The notes under the pieces are model-generated. The model was given only the letters and a program-made list of their open reading frames with translations, ran no database searches and was not told the DNA's origin. Of a DNA stretch of 64,000 nucleotides, positions 16,984 to 26,342 are shown one piece after another. Both the position numbers and the translations under genes were made by a program. The stretch lies in contig OY282442.1 in the NCBI GenBank assembly GCA_958296115.1, positions 248,001 to 312,000 of the forward strand. The letters run 5' to 3'. Position 1 is the first letter of the stretch. Each line of letters starts with the position of its first letter. This DNA is from an uncultured Dehalococcoidia bacterium. GTDB taxonomy: Bacteria > Chloroflexota > Dehalococcoidia > Lucifugimonadales > CAJWER01.

Positions 16984-17639
16984 GCTCGCTCCGCCTCGCC
17001 CGCGCCGTCGAGCGGGCATTCGACGCATTGGGCCGGGGGCCGCCAGCCGGGTCTCGGTTCGGTCGTTATGCCGAACCGAGAGAGCAGCGCCGACAGCTCG
17101 CAGAGCGGCAGGCCCACGACGTTGAGATAGCAGCCCTCCACCCTGTCGGCGGGTCGGAAGCGCGCGTCCTGCACTGCGTATCCTCCGGCCTTGTCGTAGG
17201 GCTCGCCGGAGGCTGCGTAGGCGGCGATTTCGTGGTCCGAGTATCGGCGCATGTGGACGTTCGACGTAACGGCTAGGGCATGGTCGCGCCCGTCAGCGAC
17301 GGCTGCGACCCCCGTGGTTACCTGGTGGACGCGCCCCCGGAGGCGGCGCAGCATCCCTTCGGCCTGGCCCCGGGAGGCGGGTTTGCCCAGCGTCTCGCCG
17401 TCAAGCGCGACTATCGTGTCGGCTCCGACCACGACGCAGCCCCGCAGCCTGGCGGAGACCGCCGCCGCTTTTTCGAGAGCCAGGCGCTTGACGTAGGCCG
17501 GGGGCGATTCGCCGTCGAGCGGCGGGCCTTCGAAGACACGCGGGTGTATCACCTGGAACCGCAGGCCGGCCGATTCCATTATCTCGCGTCTGCGCGGCGA
17601 GCTGGACGCCAGCGCCAAGGGCGCGCTTGGGCTGGTCAT
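16980..17639 (-). CDS. maf: Maf-family nucleoside triphosphate pyrophosphatase
   Basis: 219 residues from ATG 17639 (MTSPSAPLALASSSPRRREIM). It contains the SxSPRR nucleotide-binding motif, VVGADTIVALDGETLGKP with the catalytic acid, and YDKAGGYAVQDARFRPADRVEGCYLNVVGLPL. Maf proteins hydrolyse dTTP, UTP, CTP or modified nucleotides to monophosphates. The tail after about residue 195 is longer than usual, with a possible zinc pair QCVEC. The start overlaps the upstream methyltransferase stop in ATGA, and the stop overlaps tatA. Confidence 0.95.
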   Translation of the reverse strand: MTSPSAPLALASSSPRRREIMESAGLRFQVIHPRVFEGPPLDGESPPAYVKRLALEKAAAVSARLRGCVVVGADTIVALDGETLGKPASRGQAEGMLRRLRGRVHQVTTGVAAVADGRDHALAVTSNVHMRRYSDHEIAAYAASGEPYDKAGGYAVQDARFRPADRVEGCYLNVVGLPLCELSALLSRFGITTEPRPGWRPPAQCVECPLDGAGEAERA

Positions 17640-18832
17640 GGCCTTGCCAGGGTTGCCACGCATTCGACGTGGTGCGTCTGCGGGAACATGTCTATCGGGT
17701 CTGCGGATTCGACCGTGAAGCCCGACCGCGCGAGGTGGTCCAGGTCGCGGGCGAGGGACGCCGGGTCGCACGAGACGTAGCATATCTTCCGGGGCGACCA
17801 GCGCGCCACCGCGTCCAGGACGTGGGGTTGGCAGCCCGCGCGCGGCGGATCCAGGACGACGGCGTCGGGAGCGTCCGTTATGGAGTCTATGACCTCTTCG
17901 ACCTTGCCCAGCATGATATCCAGGTTGTCTATGCCGAGTGTGTTGGCTGCGGCGTCGGCGACGGCCGCCTCGGACTCTTCGACGGCGATGACGCGCCCCG
18001 CTCGCGCCGCCAGGAGCGCGGCGAACACGCCGACGCCCGCGTAGGCGTCAACGAGCGTGTCTCGGCTGGTGAGCTGCAGCCGCTCCCCTACGAGGCGCAC
18101 GAGGCGCTCCGCCTGCGCTGTGTTGACCTGGAAGAAGGACGGGGACGCGATCCGGAACGTCCTGCCCATCATGCTCTCCGTGTAGTGGGTCTGGCCGGTT
18201 TCCATGCCGACCTCGTTCACGCTGAGGCTGGGCTGGATGAGGAAATCGCCGGTGTTGACCCCGCAGCGCATGGATAGCTGGCTCGTTGCGGCGTGTCCTT
18301 GCAGCTTGCCGAGGGTTCGATTGATCCATGGCGCCATCAGCATACACTCGTCTATCTTCACGAACCGGCGGGTGATGCGGTTGACGAAGCCGAGGCTGCC
18401 CTGCCGGCGAACGGTGAACCGGGCGTGGTTGCGGTATCCGAGGGTCTGCTCGCAGGGTATCGTCGAGGAGACGCGAAGGCCGGCGAGTGATTCGTATTCG
18501 CCGACCGCCTTCAATACGGCGTCCCGCTTGAGCTCGAGCTGGTGGGAATAGGCGACGTGCTGCCACTGGCACCCGCTGCACGGGCCGAAGTATGGGCAGG
18601 GCGGGGCTGCTCGGTGGGGAGAGGGGCGCAGGACGTCGGTTACGATGCCCGACACGACGGCCTTCCGCCTGCGGCGGTAGCGCGCTATGCGGCAGACGAC
18701 CTCCTCGCCGGGTATGCCGCCGAAGACGTTGATCTGGCTGCCCTCGAACTCGGCAACGGTGTCGCCGAGCGTCCCAAACCCGCCCAGCGTGAGGCGCGCG
18801 GTCTCCTCCGTGCTATCGTCGGGCATTCGCAT
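17636..18832 (-). CDS. 23S rRNA (uracil-5-)-methyltransferase, RlmD/TrmA family
   Basis: About 398 residues; the exact start is unsure among three close Met codons (18862, 18832, 18826), none with a good ribosome site. Iron-sulfur ligands CPYFGPCSGC (C-x5-C-x2-C, near residues 79-88) are followed by an AdoMet domain with LVDAYAGVGVFA and the catalytic VSCDPASLARDL plus VVLDPPRAGC. The N-terminus resembles a TRAM fold (INVFGGIPGEEV). The family makes m5U in 23S rRNA (747 or 1939) or tRNA54; which one cannot be decided here. It is divergent from lipA, with fewer than 60 bases between. Confidence 0.93.
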   Translation of the reverse strand: MRMPDDSTEETARLTLGGFGTLGDTVAEFEGSQINVFGGIPGEEVVCRIARYRRRRKAVVSGIVTDVLRPSPHRAAPPCPYFGPCSGCQWQHVAYSHQLELKRDAVLKAVGEYESLAGLRVSSTIPCEQTLGYRNHARFTVRRQGSLGFVNRITRRFVKIDECMLMAPWINRTLGKLQGHAATSQLSMRCGVNTGDFLIQPSLSVNEVGMETGQTHYTESMMGRTFRIASPSFFQVNTAQAERLVRLVGERLQLTSRDTLVDAYAGVGVFAALLAARAGRVIAVEESEAAVADAAANTLGIDNLDIMLGKVEEVIDSITDAPDAVVLDPPRAGCQPHVLDAVARWSPRKICYVSCDPASLARDLDHLARSGFTVESADPIDMFPQTHHVECVATLARP

Positions 18833-18891
18833 CGTTCTAATATAGCATCGTTCTGGTATCATTGGTTGTCGGGCGATAGTCAGGAGGCGGG

Positions 18892-19761
18892 ATGAGACAG
18901 CGGCGCAGGCTCCCGGATTGGCTGAAGGTTCGGATGCCCGGGGGGCCGAGATATATCGAGCTGAAGAATATGATGCGGGACAACGAGCTGCACACGGTGT
19001 GCGAGGAGGCTCATTGCCCGAACATCGGGTCGTGCTGGGAGCGCGGCACGGCGACTTTCATGATACTTGGGGACATCTGCACCCGGGCCTGCGCCTATTG
19101 CGCGGTTACGACTGGCAGGCCTGGCGCGGTCGACCTTGGAGAGCCGGCTCGGCTGGCGGAGACGGCGCGCCGCATGGGTCTGAGCTACGCGGTCATCACC
19201 TCCGTGAACCGGGACGACCTGCCGGACGGCGGGGCGTTCGTGTTCGCGCAGTGCATCACGCAGGTCCGGAAACGGCTCCCTGGCTGCAAGATAGAGGCGC
19301 TGATTCCGGATTTCGAGGGCAACGGGGACGCCCTGGAAACCGTGATGGCGGCTCGACCGGACACGCTGAACCACAACATCGAGACGGTCCGGCGCATATT
19401 CCACCGTGTGCGTCCGAAGGGGGACTTCGACCAGTCCTTGGAGTTGCTCGCGCGGGTGAAGGCGATAGGTCCTGGCACGGTGACGAAGTCGGGGATGATG
19501 GTGGGCTTGGGGGAGACGTGGACAGAGATAATCGAGAACATGCGGGAGCTGCGCTCTGTCGGCTGCGACCTGCTGACCATCGGGCAGTACCTGAGGCCGT
19601 CGGAAAAACATATCGCGCTGGCCAGGTGGTACACCCCCGGCGAGTTCGAGGAGCTGCGGCGCGAGGGAGAGGCCCTCGGGTTCAGGCACGTCGCGTCGGG
19701 CCCGCTGGTGCGAAGCTCCTACCACGCCGACGAACAACACGCGGCGGCAGCCGCCGTATAA
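18892..19761 (+). CDS. lipA: Lipoyl synthase
   Basis: 289 residues with AGGAGGCGGG before ATG 18892. Both iron-sulfur cluster sets are present: C37, C42, C48 for the auxiliary cluster and the radical-SAM C63-x3-C67-x2-C70. YLRPSEKHIALARWYTPGEFEELRREGEALGF and the final SSYHADE carry the C-terminal Arg-Ser-Ser signature. It inserts two sulfurs into protein-bound octanoate to form lipoyl groups for 2-oxoacid dehydrogenases and the glycine cleavage system. No lipB or lplA is in the window. Confidence 0.97.
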   Translation: MRQRRRLPDWLKVRMPGGPRYIELKNMMRDNELHTVCEEAHCPNIGSCWERGTATFMILGDICTRACAYCAVTTGRPGAVDLGEPARLAETARRMGLSYAVITSVNRDDLPDGGAFVFAQCITQVRKRLPGCKIEALIPDFEGNGDALETVMAARPDTLNHNIETVRRIFHRVRPKGDFDQSLELLARVKAIGPGTVTKSGMMVGLGETWTEIIENMRELRSVGCDLLTIGQYLRPSEKHIALARWYTPGEFEELRREGEALGFRHVASGPLVRSSYHADEQHAAAAAV

Positions 19762-19782
19762 GGGCGCGGCTGGCCCCGTCGC

Positions 19783-19836
19783 CTTATCCCCTCTCCCTTG
19801 ACGGGTTAGGGTTAGGGTGAGGATGAACCTGGCGCC
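19783..19836. repeat. Extragenic repeat with altered second arm
   Basis: CCCCTCTCCCTTGACGGG is followed by TTAGGGTTAGGGTGAGGATGA and GGCGCC. It separates the converging lipA and MTHFR-like genes. Confidence 0.7.
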
Positions 19837-19844
19837 AAACTACT

Positions 19845-20708
19845 CTAATCCTTTATGGATTCTATCGTCTGCTGGGCGGCCTCGTAGTCGCGGCGTCCGC
19901 CTGGCAGTATCGGCGGTACGAGGTAGATGGAGCGCAGGCCGCTGCCTGTGAAGCTCTGGATGACTTGGACGGCGATTTCGTGGCCGGGCCGGCCCCGTTC
20001 CAGGTCGCGGGATACCCAGCCCGGCGCTTCTCCAAAGACCACGCCGCCCTGTGCCATGACTTGGACGCCGCAGAAGAGCTCGCCCAAGGGTTCGCCGTAA
20101 CGCCGACGGTACTCGTCGGCGAAGTCGAGCGGCGGCCGAGGGTCGAATAGGGGCTGGACCAAGAAGAACTGCGCGCCGGCTTCGACCTTCCGTCTGGTGA
20201 GTGGAAGCTCGCGCTCGATGCCGTGGCCCAAGTCAATGGCGGCGCCTACGCAGAAATTGGTGGGTTCGCGGAGCTTGCGGCCCCTGAAGTCGAGGCCGTC
20301 GTTCATCTGCCTGATAGCCGCGATGAGGTTGGTGGGGCGAAAGTCGTTCACCCCAATCACGCTCTCGAGCTCGCGGCTCGTGAAGGGATCGCCCTTGACC
20401 ACGACGACGTTCTCCAGGCCGTGGAGCGCCGCTCCGAGCAGGATGCTCTGCGCCGCGACCTTGTTCACGTCGCGGGTGGCGAGCGTGAATACGGCGTCGG
20501 CGGAGGCGTTGCGCTTCACCCATAGGGCCGCGAAGGGCGAGCTCACCCGCACCGACCTGCCCGGATTGTAGGCGACCGATATGAAGTCGGCGTCGAGCCG
20601 CGCGGCGGGAGCCATGAGTCGGGGGTCCCCGCCGCGCGGCGGGGAGAAGTCGCAGACCACCAGGACTGCGTCTTCGTCCTCCGCCCTTCTTTCGATGATG
20701 GTGGCCAT
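19845..20708 (-). CDS. Methylenetetrahydrofolate reductase-like protein
   Basis: 287 residues starting ATG 20708. The barrel layout matches MTHFR-domain proteins: DFSPPRGGD at the N-terminus, a central VVVVKGDPFT strand, CVGAAIDLGHGIERELPLTRRKVEAGAQFFLVQPLFDP, and a C-terminal IYLVPPILPGGRRDYE. The classical early glutamate of MetF (EFxPP) is replaced by Asp (CDFSPPR). The MetF N-terminus is also shortened, so it may be a divergent reductase or a related folate-dependent protein. It is transcribed towards lipA and has no close operon partner. Confidence 0.8.
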   Translation of the reverse strand: MATIIERRAEDEDAVLVVCDFSPPRGGDPRLMAPAARLDADFISVAYNPGRSVRVSSPFAALWVKRNASADAVFTLATRDVNKVAAQSILLGAALHGLENVVVVKGDPFTSRELESVIGVNDFRPTNLIAAIRQMNDGLDFRGRKLREPTNFCVGAAIDLGHGIERELPLTRRKVEAGAQFFLVQPLFDPRPPLDFADEYRRRYGEPLGELFCGVQVMAQGGVVFGEAPGWVSRDLERGRPGHEIAVQVIQSFTGSGLRSIYLVPPILPGGRRDYEAAQQTIESIKD

Positions 20709-20798
20709 GGGTGAACGAGCTGCCTGCCAACCCTCGGCCGCTGATGGCTGCGAGGGGTACCGTCCGGGCGAATTCGTTCGGCGGGTCTGGGATGGGCG

Positions 20799-21269
20799 CT
20801 AGTTCCAGACGGGCATTCCCTTGCGCCCTGGGATGATAGAAATGCGGTGGCCGTCTCTGCACCTGAACCTCTGCTCGCGGGGCTCGGAGCGTTTGCCGGA
20901 CAGAGACGACTCCTCCATGGCGCCCTCGCAGAATGGGCAGGTAACCGCGTAGATGGCCCTGGCGCCCTTCCGTACTAGCCTCATGTGAACAAGAGTGTGG
21001 ACCAGGCCCTCGCTTGCGCCCACGTAGCGTGCGACGTTGCGCGTGGCGGCGCTGACGATGCTCGCCCTGGCCGTCCGCGGAGCCATCTCCTGGGTATGCG
21101 TGTAGTCCGCGTGACCGCATGTCACGCACTCGGGCTCGTCATGGCCCATGAACATTCTCGATCCACAGCGAACGCAGGAACCCGGCCTGGGGGCCGGGTC
21201 ATAAGGCGCCGTCCTTACCGGCGCTGCGAATCCTGTGGCGACTTCGTTAAAGGCTGCCGTCGTAACCAA
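20799..21269 (-). CDS. Hypothetical protein with two zinc-ribbon-like motifs
   Basis: 156 residues if started at TTG 21269, which has AGAGGGGGG just upstream; the frame is open further to 21422 but that part is Ala/Arg-rich and unlike a protein start. Cys pairs occur as CVRCGSRMFMGHDEPECVTCGH (C-x2-C-x12-C-x2-C) and CPFCEGAMEE with a later RFRCRDGH. The middle region (ATRNVARYVGASEGLVHTLVHMRLV) looks helical and helix-turn-helix-like. I do not recognise the family; nucleic-acid binding is only suggested by the zinc ribbons. Confidence 0.65.
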   Translation of the reverse strand: MVTTAAFNEVATGFAAPVRTAPYDPAPRPGSCVRCGSRMFMGHDEPECVTCGHADYTHTQEMAPRTARASIVSAATRNVARYVGASEGLVHTLVHMRLVRKGARAIYAVTCPFCEGAMEESSLSGKRSEPREQRFRCRDGHRISIIPGRKGMPVWN

Positions 21270-21659
21270 TAGAGACCCCCCTCTACTATTAGAGTCGCTG
21301 TTGTGGGAAAGCCCCAAGGCGGCCTTCAAACCGGCCCCCGCAGGCTCGCGCCGAGTTGCCGCGCAAGCGTCAGCGCAGAACTTGGCTCGACTGGAGCGCG
21401 GCCGGACCCCCCGATCCGGCACACACGGCTAGGCTTGCGCCGCCATGAAAGCTTACCCCCAAAGCACGCCCATATTTTTATACTAATCAAATAACTGGTG
21501 TCAATGGCTTTCGGGAAGCGTGTGTAGATATTTCCCGTATATTGGACAACGCGCTGCATGTGCCCCTGATATGCGGTTGTGCGCCTGCCGCCGCTCCCCT
21601 CTCCCATCAAGGGCTAGGGTTAGGTGATTCAGGACGCCAAGACCACCTGGAACCAAGCG
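21270..21659. other. Gap with AT-rich stretch and repeat
   Basis: A patch near 21470-21500 (ATATTTTTATACTAATCAAA) is AT-richer than its surroundings and might hold a promoter for the reverse-strand zinc-ribbon gene. A partial extragenic repeat lies at 21594-21638 (CCCCTCTCCCATCAAGGGCTAGGG). No further gene is supported. Confidence 0.5.
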
Positions 21660-22826
21660 CTAGAGCTTGCTCTTGACGAACTTGTCGATGCGCTCGAGGG
21701 CGCGTTCGATGTTCTCCGCTGAGTTGGCGAATGAGAAGCGGACGCAGCCCTTCCCGTACTGCCCGAAGGACTCCCCCGCGAGGCTGGCGACGCCGCCCTC
21801 CTGGAGCAGCCCGTCCGCGAACTCGCGGCTGGTCATGCCGGTGCCCTCCACGCTGGGGAAGATGTAGAAGGCTCCCTTTGGCATTGGACAGCGGATGCCC
21901 CGGATCTCGTTGAGGCCGTTCACTATGATGTCGCGCCGCTTCCGGAACTCCTCGACTATGTGATAGGCCTCGTCCTGCGGGCCGTCAATCGCCTCCATCG
22001 CCGCCATCTGGGTGAAGGCCGCCGTGCATGAGACGCTGTTGGTGCCGAGCCGGGCTATCGGCTCGACGAGCTCGACCGGCATGACGCCGTAGCCGATGCG
22101 CCAGCCAGTCATCGCGTAGGTCTTGGAAAAGCCGTCCAGGATGATGGCGCGATCCCGCATCCCCTCGAACTGGGTGATGCTGTGGTGCTCGCCCTCGTAC
22201 AGGAAACGGCTGTATATCTCGTCGGAGAGAACCACGATGTCGTTCTCCCGCGCCAGGTCGGCCAGCGCCTCCAAGTCCTCCCGCTCTATGATGCTGCCGC
22301 AGGGGTTGTTGGGTGAGTTGATTATCATCATCTTGGTGCGCGGCGTGATCTGGCCGGCCACCTCGTCGACGTCGATCCTGAAGTCGCGCTCGGCGAGCAG
22401 CTTCATGGGCGCCGGAGCGCCGCCCGCGAAGTTGATCATGGACTCGTAGATAGGGAAGCCCGGATTGGGATAGAGCACCTCGTCGCCCTCCTCCACCAGC
22501 GCCAGGATGGCGAAGAACATGATGGGCTTGCCGCCGGGCGTGATGACCACGTTCTCGCCCGTAACCGAGATGCCCCTGGTGTTCGAGACCTCCTCGGCTA
22601 TGCGGTCTCGGACTTCCTGCAGGCCGGGAGACGGGCCGTAGTGGGTGAAGCCGTTGTTGAGGGCGTTCACGCCCGCGTCGATGATGTTCTTGGGCGTGTC
22701 GAAGTCCGGTTCGCCGATCTCCAGGTGAATGATGTCCGCGCCCTCGGCCTCCAGCCTCCTGGCCTTCAACAAGACCTCGAACGCCGTTTCCGTGCCCAGA
22801 CGGTTCATCCGCTCCGCCAGCTTCAT
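21660..22826 (-). CDS. PLP-dependent class I/II aminotransferase (aspartate aminotransferase-like)
   Basis: 388 residues from ATG 22826 with GGAGGAAGGAC upstream; the longer reading frame to 22982 lacks a ribosome site. Landmarks are IHLEIGEPDFDTP, INSPNNPCGSIIE, VLSDEIYSRFLY and DGFSKTYAMTGWRIGYG with the PLP lysine, and VRFSFANS with the carboxylate-binding Arg. Amino acid specificity cannot be read with certainty. Aspartate, alanine or aromatic substrates all fit subgroup I-gamma. It stands alone between two repeats. Confidence 0.93.
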   Translation of the reverse strand: MKLAERMNRLGTETAFEVLLKARRLEAEGADIIHLEIGEPDFDTPKNIIDAGVNALNNGFTHYGPSPGLQEVRDRIAEEVSNTRGISVTGENVVITPGGKPIMFFAILALVEEGDEVLYPNPGFPIYESMINFAGGAPAPMKLLAERDFRIDVDEVAGQITPRTKMMIINSPNNPCGSIIEREDLEALADLARENDIVVLSDEIYSRFLYEGEHHSITQFEGMRDRAIILDGFSKTYAMTGWRIGYGVMPVELVEPIARLGTNSVSCTAAFTQMAAMEAIDGPQDEAYHIVEEFRKRRDIIVNGLNEIRGIRCPMPKGAFYIFPSVEGTGMTSREFADGLLQEGGVASLAGESFGQYGKGCVRFSFANSAENIERALERIDKFVKSKL

Positions 22827-22891
22827 CGTGTCCTTCCTCCTGTCAGCCGTCCCGGGTAAGTATATCCTGCCTGCATGACGCCGAAAAGCCG

Positions 22892-23980
22892 TTAGACGTG
22901 GAACACGTACAGGTCCCGCTCCTGCATCGGCGGCGTAATCCACGCGCCGCCCTTCATGTGGCTCTCCGCCACCGACAAGCACGTCTCCGTCGTCCGATGC
23001 GTGATGTCCACGTTGCCCAGCGTCGCGCCGCCCGTCTCATGGGCGTTGACCAGGTCCTCCAGCAGATAGACGACGCTGCTCTCCGGCTCCACGCTCGGGT
23101 CGGGCGCAATCTCCCACCACTCCCCGCGCCCACCCTTCCCGCGAAGCTGCGTCTCCTGTCCGTCGTTCATAGACCGAATGGACCCGTCACTGCCCACCAC
23201 CTCGAACTCCCATTTCCCCTGGAACGGGACCGAAGCGGCCGTCATGCCGTTCTCATACTCGATCTGGAATGTCGCGACCGGGTCATGCCCAAGCCAGTTG
23301 CCCTCTATCTTCGTCTCGCGCGGCAGCAGGTCGCCCCGCGCCGCCCTAACCTCTGGGTCGCCCAGCAGGTAGGACAGCGTATCTATGGAGTGGATATGGC
23401 CGTGCATCAGGCTGGAGCGCGTGAGGTGGACCGCGCCCCTCACCTCGCCGATGTCCCCCTCCTCGATTCGCCTGCGTATCATGTGGTTCTGATTGTTGAA
23501 CCGGCGCAGCAGCCCCGAATTGTAGAGCGTCCCGTTCCTGTGGCAAGCGTCCCGGACCGAGTCCGCCATCTCCATCGAGCACGCCATAGCCTTCTCGCAG
23601 AAGACCATCGGCGCCCCAGCGTCCGCAGCCGAGATAGTCAGCTCCGCGTGCGCGTCCCCCCGAAAGCCCGGGACCGGCGCGGACCTGGCGGGCTTGGGAG
23701 CGGTCGTGGCCGCCGTGCAGATAGCCACGATGTCCGGCGCCTCCTTCTCTATCATCTCTACGTGGCTCTCATACACCGCGGAGACGCCCCACTTCTCCGT
23801 GAACGCCCGGCGTCTCTCCGGCAGCAGGTCCGCCCCGGCGACCGTCTCCAGCCGGTCGCTGGCGGCGCAGGCCGCGGCGATGGCAGTCGGGCTCCGCCAC
23901 GTCTCCAGCTCGTCGAACTCCTCGTCAATCGTCGAACCCATCCGACCCAACCCAATGATCCCAACGCGGTACGTCTTCAC
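22892..23980 (-). CDS. Gfo/Idh/MocA-family oxidoreductase
   Basis: 362 residues. The start MKTYRVGIIGLGRMGSTIDEEF is a Rossmann NAD(P) site. PMVFCEKAMACSMEMADSV carries the family EK pair (Pro of EKP replaced by Ala). VHLTRSSLMHGHIHSIDTLSYLLGD supplies the substrate-side His. Compared with the relative at 14609 the sequence is quite different, so they are not a recent duplication. Substrate unknown. Confidence 0.88.
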   Translation of the reverse strand: MKTYRVGIIGLGRMGSTIDEEFDELETWRSPTAIAAACAASDRLETVAGADLLPERRRAFTEKWGVSAVYESHVEMIEKEAPDIVAICTAATTAPKPARSAPVPGFRGDAHAELTISAADAGAPMVFCEKAMACSMEMADSVRDACHRNGTLYNSGLLRRFNNQNHMIRRRIEEGDIGEVRGAVHLTRSSLMHGHIHSIDTLSYLLGDPEVRAARGDLLPRETKIEGNWLGHDPVATFQIEYENGMTAASVPFQGKWEFEVVGSDGSIRSMNDGQETQLRGKGGRGEWWEIAPDPSVEPESSVVYLLEDLVNAHETGGATLGNVDITHRTTETCLSVAESHMKGGAWITPPMQERDLYVFHV

Positions 23981-24140
23981 GTCGCCTCTCCTTTGACCAG
24001 TACTCCGTCTATTCTAATTATGGACGGGTAGGCAGCCCCGCCTCATCCCCTCTCCCTCCGCAATCGCTCTGCGGCGGCCATGTCCTTTCACGCCCCCGCG
24101 CCTACTGGTACTATATCCGTGTCCCTCCGCTCAATCCACC

Positions 24141-25883
24141 ATGCCAATACGCCTACTGCCCCAGGAAGTCTCCTCCAAGATAGCCGCCGGCGAGGTGATA
24201 GAACGCCCCGCCTCGGTCGTGAAGGAGCTCGTCGAGAACTCCCTGGACGCCGGCGCCGCCGACATCAGGGTGAGCGTCGTACAGGGCGGCCTGGACGAAA
24301 TCAGGGTCTCCGACAACGGCTCAGGCATCGCGCCCGGCCAGGCCGAGCTTGCATTCGAGCGGTTCGCCACCAGCAAGCTGACCGACGTGCCAGACCTCGA
24401 AGCGATAACCACCCTGGGCTTCCGCGGCGAAGCCCTGCCCAGCATCGCCGCCGTGTCTCGCGTGGTCCTCGTTTCGAGGGAAGCCGCCAGCGACGAGGGC
24501 GCTCGCGTCGAGGTCGACGAGGGCCAGATAACCTACAGCGGGCCCGAAGGCGCCGGCTTCGGTACGACGGTCACGGTCCGGCGGCTGTTCGCCAACCTCC
24601 CAGCCCGCCGCAAGTTCATGCGCTCGGTCGCCGCCGAATCCTCCAGGGTTCAGACGGTCATAGCGCGGTACGCCCTCGCCTACCCCGCGGTGAGATTCGA
24701 GCTGGCCCTGGACGGCAAGACCGCCGTCTCCACAACCGGCTCCGGCGTCCTGCGCGAAGTGGTCGCCGACGTCTACGGCCCCAACGTCGGCCATGCCATG
24801 CTCGAAATAGACGTGGACCCCCAATCCGACCGTCCCGGCGTGCGCGGCATGATCAGCCCAGCCTCCATCTCCCGCTCGAACCGCAGCCACATCACCACCT
24901 TCGTGAACGGGCGGTGGGTCCAGGACAGGATGCTGACCTATTCCATACACGACGCCTATCGCGGCTTCCTGATGGAGCGCCGATTCCCTATCGCCGTGAT
25001 AGACGTGAAGGCCGACCCCGACGAGATAGACGTCAACGTGCATCCCTCCAAGGCCGAAATCAGGTTCCGGCGCGAAGGCCCAATCTTCTCCGCCGTCCAG
25101 CAGGCGGCCCGGGCTGCCCTCGTCGCAGGCTCCCCAGTCCAAGAGATAGGCGGCTCTCCCGTCGGCGAACCAGGCGCGGCCCGCGACGACCCGGCTCCGC
25201 CTGGCCCCGCGCAGCCCGGCCTCGCGTGGCCGGTAGCCCCCCTGCCGGACGAAAGCGGCCACGCAGCCGCCCCCCAACCCGCTCAGCCCCCCATGCTTCC
25301 CCACTCGACGCTGCCGGCCCTCCGGGTCCTCGGACAGGTGCAGAGCACCTATATCACCGCGGAAGGGCCAGACGGCATCTACCTAATAGACCAGCACGCC
25401 GCCCACGAGCGCGTCCTCTTCGAGAAGGTAACGAGCGAATACCTGGTGAGGGGTGCGGAATCCCAGAGCCTGATAGCGCCCCAGACAGTCCAGCTGGACC
25501 CCCAACAGCGGGAGCTCCTCGAAGCCCAGCGGGAGCTCGTCGCAGGGCTGGGATTCGTCGTCGAGCATTTTGGCGGCCGCGCCTACATGATTCGCGCCGT
25601 CTCCGCCCTCCTCACAGGAACGGACCCCGGCCAGGCCCTGACGGACCTGCTAGACACCATGGCCGAAGGTGGAGGCTTCGAGGGATGGGAGGAGCGCGCC
25701 GCCTACTCCATAGCCTGCCACGGCGCGATCCGCGCCAACCAGACGCTGACCATGCAAGAGATGGCAGAGCTCATACGACAGCTAGAGGCATGCAGACAGC
25801 CCCACACCTGCCCCCACGGCAGGCCCACCATGGTCCACCTGACCTCCGCCAGGCTCGAGCGAGAGTTCGGCAGGAAGGCGTAG
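24141..25883 (+). CDS. mutL: DNA mismatch repair protein MutL (endonuclease type)
   Basis: 580 residues. The GHKL ATPase domain shows VVKELVENSLDAGA, VSDNGSGI and TLGFRGEALPSIAAVS, and the transducer domain VDVNVHPSKAEIRF. After a Pro/Ala-rich linker (about 335-395) the C-terminal domain keeps DQHAAHERVLFE at residue 417, the DQHA-x2-E-x4-E nickase motif. CPHGRPT near residue 557 is the zinc-binding element. It should nick the error-containing strand itself, as in bacteria without MutH. No mutS is in view. A TACTAT near 24110 could be the -10 box. Confidence 0.96.
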   Translation: MPIRLLPQEVSSKIAAGEVIERPASVVKELVENSLDAGAADIRVSVVQGGLDEIRVSDNGSGIAPGQAELAFERFATSKLTDVPDLEAITTLGFRGEALPSIAAVSRVVLVSREAASDEGARVEVDEGQITYSGPEGAGFGTTVTVRRLFANLPARRKFMRSVAAESSRVQTVIARYALAYPAVRFELALDGKTAVSTTGSGVLREVVADVYGPNVGHAMLEIDVDPQSDRPGVRGMISPASISRSNRSHITTFVNGRWVQDRMLTYSIHDAYRGFLMERRFPIAVIDVKADPDEIDVNVHPSKAEIRFRREGPIFSAVQQAARAALVAGSPVQEIGGSPVGEPGAARDDPAPPGPAQPGLAWPVAPLPDESGHAAAPQPAQPPMLPHSTLPALRVLGQVQSTYITAEGPDGIYLIDQHAAHERVLFEKVTSEYLVRGAESQSLIAPQTVQLDPQQRELLEAQRELVAGLGFVVEHFGGRAYMIRAVSALLTGTDPGQALTDLLDTMAEGGGFEGWEERAAYSIACHGAIRANQTLTMQEMAELIRQLEACRQPHTCPHGRPTMVHLTSARLEREFGRKA

Positions 25884-26103
25884 CCCGGCCCGCCGCGTAA
25901 TAGAATCGGCGCTCCGACCGCCGATTGCATGGGGGTGCAAACGTCGCCGTGTGCTTTGGGGGCGTGGCGGCCGGAGCGCTTGGACTTGCAGGCGACTGCG
26001 TATCGCCCCGTCCGCGAACATATTAGCGAAACGAATGTCCGTGCGTCAATAGCCCCGAACATGCGTTTTCGGCTAATTCCGACAGCGACAGGGGAATGAG
26101 GAG

Positions 26104-26189
26104 TGGTGCCGAAGGAGGGATTTGAACCCACACACCCTTACGGGTACTACGTCCTGAACGTAGCGCGTCTGCCGTTCCGCCACTTCGGC
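26104..26189 (-). tRNA. tRNA-Leu (CAG)
   Basis: A full cloverleaf on the reverse strand. The acceptor GCCGAAG pairs with CTTCGGC; the anticodon stem CTACG/CGTAG encloses loop TTCAGGA with anticodon CAG. The long variable arm CCCGTAAGGGTGT is typical of class II tRNA, and GGTTCAAATCC forms the T loop. CCA is encoded at 26104-26106. Confidence 0.95.
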
Positions 26190-26226
26190 CCTATTCGTCC
26201 GCGAGGGGCCCCGGCCCTGCGTCCGG

Positions 26227-26302
26227 TGGTGGGCAGTCGAGGATTTGAACCTCGGACCTCTCGCGTGTGAGGCGAGCGCTCTAACCACTGAGCTAACCGC
26301 CC
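26227..26302 (-). tRNA. tRNA-Val (CAC)
   Basis: The acceptor GGGCGGT pairs with ACTGCCC (one G-U). The D arm has TAGCTCAGTGGTTAGAGC; the anticodon stem CTCGC/GCGAG encloses CTCACAC with anticodon CAC; the T loop is GGTTCAAATCC. CCA is encoded at 26227-26229. Confidence 0.95.
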
Positions 26303-26342
26303 AAGGAGCCCGCCGGTCATGTTAAACTGCGTCTCCGCAGAG

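Noticed and set aside
24080-25900. A forward frame parallel to mutL
   Set aside because: It is an Arg/Pro-rich alternative frame; mutL in the neighbouring frame has all family motifs.
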